Assembly (NCBI GenBank): GCA_029907315.1
Contig: JARYME010000016.1
Coordinates: 1 to 41,860, forward strand
Length of the DNA: 41,860 nucleotides
Reading direction: 5' to 3'
DNA from: Armatimonadota bacterium
Lineage (GTDB): Bacteria > Armatimonadota > UBA5829
Part shown: positions 35,566-41,860 of the stretch, piece after piece
Layout: every line of letters starts with the position of its first letter
How positions within the stretch are numbered: the first letter of the stretch is position 1
Position numbers and translations under genes: made by a program
The notes under the pieces: model-generated
Told to the model about the DNA's origin: nothing
The model's input: only the letters and a program-made list of their open reading frames with translations
The model's database searches: none

Positions 35566-36201
35566 TCAGAATAATGTGAGTTTGGGTTCCTTTTTCGCCT
35601 CGATCACCTTCCGCCGTGCGGCTTCGATGTCGGCGATCAACAGAGACTTTCCGCCGTCGTAGTTCTCACCCATCTGCCTCAGTATGTATGCTGGATGCAA
35701 TGCTGCAATCGCGTAGCGTGCATACTTTGTCGGGAAGAACTTCCCGCGCTCCTGGGTCATTTTGAAGTCTTTCTTGATTATGAACTTTGCTGCGGGTGCG
35801 CCCAGGCAAAGTATTACCAGGGGCTGAATGATTTCTATTTGTCGTTCGAGCCAAGGAGTGCACGCTTCGATCTCAGCTGCTGTAGGCGGACGATTTCTCA
35901 CTCTGCCGTTCTCGATTACGCAAGCTCGGCATTTCAACACGTTGCAAATGTATACGTGGCGCCTTGTTATCCTGCAAGCAGCCAACGCTTCATCCAGGAG
36001 CGCACCTGCTCTGCCAACAAACGGTCGTCCAGTAGCATCCTCGGTCTCACCTGGTCCTTCACCGACAAGCATAAGAGGAGCCTCTGGATTTCCTTCTCCG
36101 AAAACGACATTCCGCCGCGTTTCGGCAAGTGCGCATCTAGTACATTTTTCACATTCGATCCTCAACTGCTCGAGGGCTTCAGCCGCAGACACTTCCATCA
36201 T
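35566..36201 (-). CDS. Family 4 uracil-DNA glycosylase (Fe-S type)
   Basis: A 211-residue glycosylase that removes uracil from DNA. Motif A is GEGPGETEDATGRPFVGRAG (48-67) and the second motif is HPAYILRQ (169-176). Cys17, Cys20, Cys91 and Cys114 fit the four ligands of the family's 4Fe-4S cluster. A short insertion (CVIENGRVRNRPP) lies between the third and fourth cysteines. It follows the HIT gene by 18 bp in an operon. Confidence 0.94.
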   Translation of the reverse strand: MMEVSAAEALEQLRIECEKCTRCALAETRRNVVFGEGNPEAPLMLVGEGPGETEDATGRPFVGRAGALLDEALAACRITRRHVYICNVLKCRACVIENGRVRNRPPTAAEIEACTPWLERQIEIIQPLVILCLGAPAAKFIIKKDFKMTQERGKFFPTKYARYAIAALHPAYILRQMGENYDGGKSLLIADIEAARRKVIEAKKEPKLTLF

Positions 36202-36219
36202 TATCTCCGACCCCGGTGG

Positions 36220-36693
36220 CTAGAACCTTGGTTTGAGTTTCGCGTAAGTTGCCTGTAGGGCTTCAGGAATGACTTTCACGTCAGCGAAGACCGGCATAAA
36301 GTTCGTATCCCCGTTCCAACGCGGGACTATGTGAAGGTGAACGTGGTCCGCGATGCCTGCACCGGCAGCGGTCCCGATGTTGATACCAATGTTGAAACCG
36401 TCCGGTCGGCAAACTTCGGACAGAACAGTACAGCTCTTCTTGGTGAGCTGCATGATCTCGAGGCTTTCTTCGTCAGAGAGTTCGGTAATTGAGGGAATAT
36501 GGCGATATGGAGCAATCAACAAATGGCCGTTCGAGTAGGGATATGCGTTCATGATTACGAACGCAAGCCGACCGCGGTAAAGAATCAGACGCCGCTCGTC
36601 ATCGTTTTCCGCGGGAAACCGACAGAAAATACAGCCCTCTTCTTTCTCAGATACTATGTATTCGAGCCGCCAAGGTGCCCAAAGCTGTTTCAT
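36220..36693 (-). CDS. HIT family nucleotide hydrolase/phosphorylase-like protein
   Basis: A 157-residue histidine-triad protein with catalytic HVHLHIVPRW (His117, 119, 121), two cysteines CIFC (21-24) that often bind zinc in this subgroup, and the N-terminal LWAPWRLEYI signature of the Ap4A-phosphorylase-like HIT branch. I prefer ATG 36693, with a GAGGAG site upstream, over the track's start nine codons earlier. It heads the HIT-UDG-Spy-like operon behind a good promoter. Confidence 0.93.
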   Translation of the reverse strand: MKQLWAPWRLEYIVSEKEEGCIFCRFPAENDDERRLILYRGRLAFVIMNAYPYSNGHLLIAPYRHIPSITELSDEESLEIMQLTKKSCTVLSEVCRPDGFNIGINIGTAAGAGIADHVHLHIVPRWNGDTNFMPVFADVKVIPEALQATYAKLKPRF

Positions 36694-36720
36694 AACTCTC
36701 GACTCCTCAGGATTAGGCAT

Positions 36721-36750
36721 AATCTACAATGATTCGACAGTTCTCGTCAA
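36721..36750 (-). promoter_or_regulatory. Promoter of the HIT-UDG-Spy-like operon
   Basis: On the minus strand TTGACG, 18 bases, TAGATT, about 28 bases before the preferred HIT start. Confidence 0.6.
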
Positions 36751-36896
36751 CCACAGAGGGCGCACCGTGGAAAACATGGGAGCAAGCTTTATAGGCTTAT
36801 ATTCAGCCAGCCGCGGAGCCTTGAGCGGAGGACTTATCGAGATGGTGCCTGGTAATACCGGTTGCGAGGAACCGTGCGTCGACCCCGCTAGTGGTG

Positions 36897-36902
36897 TATA
36901 AT
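36897..36902 (+). promoter_or_regulatory. -10 element of the GH38-like gene
   Basis: A consensus TATAAT 35 bases before the preferred start. No clear -35 is seen at 16-18 bases, so an activator may be needed. A small CGGTT/AACCG hairpin lies just upstream. Confidence 0.45.
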
Positions 36903-36936
36903 CCTCATATTCCATCAAATGGAGGTTGAATCGACG

Positions 36937-39900
36937 ATGCGCCAGGATGCACAGCCGGTTCTGCTGTCCGCCGCGAGCACTTTGTTCTTTGTAGACGGTT
37001 CCAACGGCCTTCTTCAAGGTTACGACGTCTCGCTGCGTAACCCCGGTTCTCCCTTCGAGGATCGACTGGTTGTAAGATGGCAGGACCGCGAGTTTTGCAG
37101 CGAACCGTTTTTCGTTGATTCAGGAGAGTCGACAGTCCGCGTGTTCATACCGGACATCAGAGAGCCAGCTGAGCTCCACTTATCGCTGGCGCGGAGTCAC
37201 TCCCAACCGCTTGTGGTGCGCCACAAGCCACGGCGCCATTGGACTGTGCATCTGATTCAATTTGCGCATCACGACCTGGGCTATACCGATTTGCCGTCCA
37301 ATGTCCTTCGAGAGTACTGTAGTTTCTATGATAGGGTGCTCGAGTTTTGCAGGGAAACCGACCGATTCCCTGAGGAAAGCAAGTTCCGTTACACGATAGA
37401 GCAGGGCTGGTCTCTGCTTCACTACTTGGAGCATAGGCCGCCTGAAGTTTGTTCGGAAGTTATCCGGCGTATCAAGGAGGGCAGAATCGAGGTAAATGCT
37501 CTGCTCGGAAACATGATTACTGAGCTTCTTGGTCCCGAGCAGATGATTCGTCTTCTGTATCCTGTCTATGAGTTGAAGCGAAAGTATGGTATACCTGTCG
37601 TGTGTGCAGAGCACAACGACATCCCTGGAATAAGCTGGGGCCTCGCAGCGGCGCTGGCTGCTGCCGGTATAAAGTGGTTTGCTCCTGCGCTGCCCGATTA
37701 CTTCCGATGGCATGATATGAACTTCCACACCTTCTGGGACGAAGACAGGATTGCACCAGGGGGAATACCTCACGCTTTCTATTGGCAGGCTCCCGCGGGG
37801 CAAAAGGTGCTTTTTTGGTACGGCAGACAAGGTGCCGGAGGGGATGTCGATCTAAGGCTGAACAGGGTGGTGCCCTATTTGGAGGAGCTGGAGCAACGCG
37901 GCTATCCGTACGACGTGCTCAGATACTTGATAATGGGCGGTTTTCGTGACAACGCCCCTCCCAGACTCGAATTTGCTCTGACTGCCCTAGAATGGAACTC
38001 CAAATATGCTTATCCCAAACTTGTCCCGTCTCTCAATGCTCGGTTCTTTCCAGATCTGGAGCAGCGGCTAGGTCCGGACGTTCCTATCTACCGTGGAGAG
38101 CTTCCAGGAACCGACTATCCTATAGGCGCCTGCAGTACGGCTTACTTCTCGAGCCTCAACCGAATTACTCACGATCAACTTCTAATAGCTGAGCGTCTTG
38201 CTTCCGCCGCCTCGGTTCTTTGTGGGTTCGAGTATCCGGATCAAACATTGAAGGAGGCTTACTACTGCACCCTTATCGGGGATGAGCACACGTGGGGGCT
38301 TGCGCATCCGACGGGGCCGGGGCAAGAAGCGTGTGTTGCCCAGCTCAGTGAGTATCCCTGCCGAGCGGCGGCGCTGAGCCATGACGTTCTGACCAAAGCG
38401 ATTAACGATGTCGCTGACTGCATCGCACGGGACGAGGACGGGCTGTATGTTCTCGTGTTTAATCCGCTTAGCTGGCGGCGCACAGATGTTGCGAGGGTAC
38501 CTGCGAAACTGGCTGAGCCTTGCGGGAGACCGATGTACCCGGTGCCTGGTCAATCAGAGCAAGATCCCAGATTTGCCATTTTGGCAGCCTATCCCGTGCG
38601 TCAGAGGCATTTAGTCGAAATCCCTCACACGCTGCTCCGAGCTGGCGTTGAAGTGATCGATCTCGAAACCGGCCGAGCTGTGCCACACGAGGTGTATGAG
38701 ATCACCGGACCTTCTGCCCCTGTGCCTTATGCAGCTCAGCGTTACTCGCTGGGTCAGTTTAACCCGCAGGAGCTTTTGGAGCTTCGGTTCTTGGCGCAAG
38801 ATGTTCCCGCCTGCGGGTGGAAGCTGTACAAGCTCCGGCCTGCCGCCCAAGAGACACCTCGCGCATCTTGCTCCGTGTCAAGCGCGGCTGTTTTGGAAAA
38901 CCAATTCTACCGAGTGGAGCTCGATGAAGAATCAGGGTGTGTAAGGAGTATTTTTGACAAGGAGGCTTCCCGTGAGCTTGTCGATGCTACTAGTGGCCGT
39001 TTTTTGAACCAGATCGTTGTGCGGAGTGCTCTGAACGGCAGGGTTACTTCTTCTGGCCGAGCAGTCTTTGAGGGTAGACGCAGCAGCCCTGTTTCCGAAA
39101 GTGCGGTTATCAGAACGTGTGCTGATGGGTGTCCTCAGATAGTTCAGGAAATTACTCTGTATCACCACGTCAAGCGCATAGACATAGCCAACAGGCTGCT
39201 GAAAGATTCCACGCCCATGTTGGAGACGTATTTTGCCTTTCCCTTCGCACTCAAGAATCCGCGCTTCACATATGAAGGTTCACTGTGTCGCGTTGAAGCG
39301 TTCAAAGATCAATTTCCGGGCTCAAACACGGATTATTATGCCGTTCAACACTGGGCAGAGATTTCAGATGGGGAAATAAGCATAATACTGACCAGCCTGG
39401 ATGCGCCCGTAATGCAGTTCGGTGATAATTGGCCCCTCTACGTGTCACAAGCCCACCACGGCGTTATGCCGCCGGGTTTCGATCACCCGTTTCACAAGCC
39501 GGAAGACGTGACAAAGGCTCACGTGTACTCCTTGGTGCTGCTCAACAACTTCAGAACCAACTTCTCGCCTGCGCAGTGTGCAGACTTGCTTTTCCGTTAT
39601 TGCCTCACATCTGGTGTCGGCATCAAAGCACCTGAGTTTGGGTACTCGGCAGCTCTGCCTTTGGCCTCTGCGGCGGTGCAAGGAAGGACGAGGGGTTCTC
39701 TGCCTAAGTGTGCCAGCTTTTGCCAGGTTGAGCCGAGTGACGTGCTGCTTCTCACAGTGAAGCGTGCCGAAGATGGCAACGGATTAATCGTGCGCCTGCT
39801 GGAGACACAGGGTAGGGCTGCGGAGTTTTTACTTACTCTGCCTCTATTCAAGATTCGGGAGGCTTACCTTGCGAATGCCGTCGAGGACACCGTGGGTAGG

Positions 39901-39981
39901 GCTGAGCTCTTAAAGGATGATACAGTGCGTGCGTTCATTGAAGCTTACGAGGTGGTTACTCTTCGGCTCCTAATCGCCTGA
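36937..39981 (+). CDS. GH38-like alpha-mannosidase
   Basis: A 1014-residue glycosidase without signal peptide, so probably cytoplasmic. The catalytic domain holds HHDLGYTD (His111, Asp113), matching the HxD zinc ligands of GH38, EHNDIPGISW with Asp228 at the place of the nucleophile, and DEHTWG with His451 as a likely last zinc ligand. The C-terminal half is the beta-sandwich region of the family (YVLVFNPLSWRRTDVARVP, FYRVELDEESGCVRSIFDKE, RIDIANRLLKDSTPM). ATG 36937 follows GGAGGT by ten bases; the track's ATG six codons earlier overlaps that site. It likely trims alpha-mannosides or related glycans taken up by the cell. Substrate inferred. Confidence 0.87.
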   Translation: MRQDAQPVLLSAASTLFFVDGSNGLLQGYDVSLRNPGSPFEDRLVVRWQDREFCSEPFFVDSGESTVRVFIPDIREPAELHLSLARSHSQPLVVRHKPRRHWTVHLIQFAHHDLGYTDLPSNVLREYCSFYDRVLEFCRETDRFPEESKFRYTIEQGWSLLHYLEHRPPEVCSEVIRRIKEGRIEVNALLGNMITELLGPEQMIRLLYPVYELKRKYGIPVVCAEHNDIPGISWGLAAALAAAGIKWFAPALPDYFRWHDMNFHTFWDEDRIAPGGIPHAFYWQAPAGQKVLFWYGRQGAGGDVDLRLNRVVPYLEELEQRGYPYDVLRYLIMGGFRDNAPPRLEFALTALEWNSKYAYPKLVPSLNARFFPDLEQRLGPDVPIYRGELPGTDYPIGACSTAYFSSLNRITHDQLLIAERLASAASVLCGFEYPDQTLKEAYYCTLIGDEHTWGLAHPTGPGQEACVAQLSEYPCRAAALSHDVLTKAINDVADCIARDEDGLYVLVFNPLSWRRTDVARVPAKLAEPCGRPMYPVPGQSEQDPRFAILAAYPVRQRHLVEIPHTLLRAGVEVIDLETGRAVPHEVYEITGPSAPVPYAAQRYSLGQFNPQELLELRFLAQDVPACGWKLYKLRPAAQETPRASCSVSSAAVLENQFYRVELDEESGCVRSIFDKEASRELVDATSGRFLNQIVVRSALNGRVTSSGRAVFEGRRSSPVSESAVIRTCADGCPQIVQEITLYHHVKRIDIANRLLKDSTPMLETYFAFPFALKNPRFTYEGSLCRVEAFKDQFPGSNTDYYAVQHWAEISDGEISIILTSLDAPVMQFGDNWPLYVSQAHHGVMPPGFDHPFHKPEDVTKAHVYSLVLLNNFRTNFSPAQCADLLFRYCLTSGVGIKAPEFGYSAALPLASAAVQGRTRGSLPKCASFCQVEPSDVLLLTVKRAEDGNGLIVRLLETQGRAAEFLLTLPLFKIREAYLANAVEDTVGRAELLKDDTVRAFIEAYEVVTLRLLIA

Positions 39982-40031
39982 GGCGTGCACCGCAGCGTGT
40001 TACGATTTAAATAACTTCTTGAAAATACCCC

Positions 40032-40060
40032 TTGACAAACCCGCAAACCCGGGGTAAAGT
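40032..40060 (+). promoter_or_regulatory. Promoter of the large surface-protein gene
   Basis: TTGACA, 17 bases, TAAAGT. The predicted leader is about 163 nt. It holds two ribosome-site-like sequences, AGAGGAGGT at 40141 and AAAGGAGAG at 40216. Confidence 0.65.
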
Positions 40061-40229
40061 CCGTACGCATTGAGATAATACGTCACGTTTATGCCCAATA
40101 GCTATAGGTTGCACAAATATCTAGTCAACTTTGCACACTGAGAGGAGGTATTTGGCTAGGAGCAGATTATGCATACCAACCCGCAGCAGCGATCGCGCTG
40201 ACCCGCTCGGAAAGAAAGGAGAGAAAGCG

Positions 40230-41860
40230 ATGTTTTCGAAGACATTGACTCAGGTGTATCTAGTTATAGCCACGTTCTTCCTCGTAGGTGCGCCTTCGGG
40301 GGCAACTCCCTACTTCTTGATCGATTCCGAGTACGAATGGTACACAGCGTTCAGTGGAGGCTACATTCAGCCTATGAACCAGTCGGAATGGTCGGATTAC
40401 ATGCTGACGTGGGGCCAGTTTCTGGTCGAGGGAGAACCCTATCCGCCGACCTACTTTGTCGATCCCATTCTTTATGTGTGGCACGGAGGTGGAGGCGGCG
40501 GTTTGGAGCCCGAGGATGCGGGTCTCGTTATGGTGTGGCATCCGCCCCTTATACCGCAAGCTGAACCCAACTACGCGAGTGCTTGGAAATACGACTACTT
40601 GGCGGACCCTGATCTGACCGGGTCGACCATCACTGTTACGGTGACACCGCCGCAGTTCAGCCCGCTCACAGGCAATCAGATAACCAATGTGTCGATCGGT
40701 ATTCAAGACATCAACGGATTCAAGCGGTTGTGGCACTGGAATGTTGGACCCTTTGGTCCGCTTCCCTGGAACGTGCCCACAACGATTACGATCAATCCGA
40801 TGATCTTGAGTGTCAACGCTACCAATCCGCCCGCTACCGGGTTCGCCAATCATCCCGCGTTCAACCTTGCGGCTTCGAAGCTATTCATATTCGACGAAAA
40901 CGCGCGGTGGGTGGCAAATATAGGCGTGCCGCCTCCAGGGCAGCAGCTGCCGGGCGCGTGGAACTACTGGCATAACCTGATCGTAACTCCGCCGATTCCG
41001 GCTAAGCCGCCTGATCCTCTGAAATGGAGCCAGCCACCCGTTGAAGCGGATGTTCCCGGTCCGCAGCAGCCGCCGAAGTTCTTTGGGTGGGACGAAAGAT
41101 CGCTGTACCTTCTGCCGCCGATTTGCGCAGACGACTGGGAGTGCACCGACAAGCGGCCGATTACGGACATCCATTGGTGGGGTTCGTTTACCAATTGGAC
41201 TCAGCCTTACCTGCCTCCGCAGATGCCCAAGGCATTTCATATAGGTATCTGGACGGATGCGCCTGTGGATCCTCCGAATAACCCGTTCAGTCATCCCGGC
41301 GTCCTCATCTGGGAGCATTTCTGCGATAACTACACGGTGAACTTTGCTGGGTACGACGTCGACCCGAGGAAACAGACCGAAAACGAAGCGTGCTTCCAAT
41401 TTCACCAGTACTTACCTCCCGAACACTGGTTTTATCAGGATCCCGGTCCTAACGAGCGCAATGTATACTGGTTGTCCATCGCGGCGGTATACGACTCTCC
41501 GGAGGTGCCATTCCCGTGGGGTTGGAAGACCAGACCGCACTTCTGGAACGACGACGCCGTTCGGATTTGGCAGGTGGCGGATCCAGCCGGTATGAGCAGC
41601 TGGCCACCGAAGATCGGGTATTCCTGGCTTCAGGGGCAGGAAATCCAGTATCCGCGCGACGTCAGTTGGGATCTGGCGTTCGAGCTGACCACCACCGAGT
41701 TAGTCGAAGAATGGGATTGGGGTGACGCGCCCGATGGGGCAGCTGCACCCATATACCCTACGCTTGCGATTAACAACGGTGCTGCCCACAAGATTGTACC
41801 TGGGTTGTGCTTGGGGCTCGTAGTAGACGCCGAAGGTGACGGCCAGCCCACTGCCAATGC
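40230..41860 (+). CDS. Large secreted surface protein with GDAPD-type domain (3' end outside window)
   Basis: The frame is open from ATG 40230 to the right edge (543 complete codons), so it is missing from the ORF track. A signal peptide (MFSKTLTQVYLVIATFFLVG, cleavage near PSGA) is followed by a tryptophan- and proline-rich beta region. This has a cysteine-containing core, CADDWECTDKRPITDIHWWGSF and FHIGIWTDAPV, of a type common in Planctomycetes and related phyla (DUF7901-like in my recollection). Near residue 495 DWGDAPDGAAAPIYPTL begins a GEVED/GDAPD-type domain that continues past the window. ATG 40230 has AAAGGAGAG upstream. An in-frame TTG at 40152 with AGAGGAGGT could add 26 residues but would spoil the signal peptide. 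Probably cell-surface or extracellular; no enzyme motif seen. Confidence 0.82.
   Translation, partial: MFSKTLTQVYLVIATFFLVGAPSGATPYFLIDSEYEWYTAFSGGYIQPMNQSEWSDYMLTWGQFLVEGEPYPPTYFVDPILYVWHGGGGGGLEPEDAGLVMVWHPPLIPQAEPNYASAWKYDYLADPDLTGSTITVTVTPPQFSPLTGNQITNVSIGIQDINGFKRLWHWNVGPFGPLPWNVPTTITINPMILSVNATNPPATGFANHPAFNLAASKLFIFDENARWVANIGVPPPGQQLPGAWNYWHNLIVTPPIPAKPPDPLKWSQPPVEADVPGPQQPPKFFGWDERSLYLLPPICADDWECTDKRPITDIHWWGSFTNWTQPYLPPQMPKAFHIGIWTDAPVDPPNNPFSHPGVLIWEHFCDNYTVNFAGYDVDPRKQTENEACFQFHQYLPPEHWFYQDPGPNERNVYWLSIAAVYDSPEVPFPWGWKTRPHFWNDDAVRIWQVADPAGMSSWPPKIGYSWLQGQEIQYPRDVSWDLAFELTTTELVEEWDWGDAPDGAAAPIYPTLAINNGAAHKIVPGLCLGLVVDAEGDGQPTAN

Noticed and set aside
40174-40203. Short leader peptide starting at the ATG in the 40170s
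   Set aside because: The ten-codon frame has no ribosome site at correct spacing and shows no attenuation-type codons; more likely chance.

Overview
The window is a dense bacterial chromosome segment carrying about 30 protein genes and two tRNA genes. I infer a diderm, environmental, carbohydrate-using bacterium, most likely Armatimonadota or a relative. The reasons are a conserved cinA-thpR-recA-recX-rny-ymdB run of the Gram-positive/Terrabacteria type, an outer-membrane beta-barrel of DUF481 type, a stand-alone type II pseudopilin, large secreted glycan-active and Planctomycete/Armatimonadete-like surface proteins, and frequent TTG/GTG starts. No rRNA or taxonomic marker settles the phylum. 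I see no phage, IS element, CRISPR array or integron, so this looks like core and lineage-specific chromosome.

Layout, left to right. 1-5402 (minus strand): one operon hisG-ruvA-ruvB-zinc-ribbon/TPR membrane protein-secreted TPR protein, read from a good sigma70-type promoter; the last gene runs off the left edge and is absent from the ORF track. 5440-8435 (minus): a probable magnesium module, made of a soluble PRC-barrel/MgtE-N/CBS protein followed by an Nramp-fold transporter whose metal-site motifs are of the magnesium (NRMT) type. 8543-11410 (plus): an ABC exporter with a zinc-ribbon N-terminus and a DUF1854 partner. 11457-15094: a secreted CBM9-like protein (minus), then a glycosyltransferase with a fused Rossmann domain and a DUF481-like beta-barrel (plus). 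15134-20954: carbon-starvation transporter CstA (minus), a pseudopilin (plus), and a 905-residue secreted clan-A glycosidase-like protein with golvesin and FN3 domains (minus).

21158-22975 (plus): a Ser/Thr kinase fused to a zinc ribbon and a C-terminal CD225/dispanin-like membrane segment, overlapping a DUF2752 gene; this is the most unusual architecture in the window. 23203-29488 (plus): the DNA-repair and RNA-turnover block cinA, thpR, recA, recX, rny, ymdB. 29485-31403 (plus): a secreted PKD protein and a UbiA-family prenyltransferase resembling decaprenyl-phosphate phosphoribosyltransferase. 31436-31796 (minus): tRNA-Arg(TCT) and tRNA-His(GTG), both with encoded CCA, framed by a promoter and an intrinsic terminator. 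31909-36750: a double-GNAT protein (minus), a DUF1961/beta-propeller protein (plus), and a HIT-UDG4-Spy-like operon (minus). 36897-41860 (plus): a GH38-like alpha-mannosidase and a large secreted surface protein with a GDAPD-type domain that runs off the right edge, also missing from the ORF track.

Several systems pair a regulator with a transporter or membrane partner: the MgtE-N/CBS sensor with the Nramp-fold transporter, DUF1854 with the ABC exporter, and the kinase-dispanin fusion with DUF2752. All calls come from reading the sequence and remembered family motifs; no database search was run.
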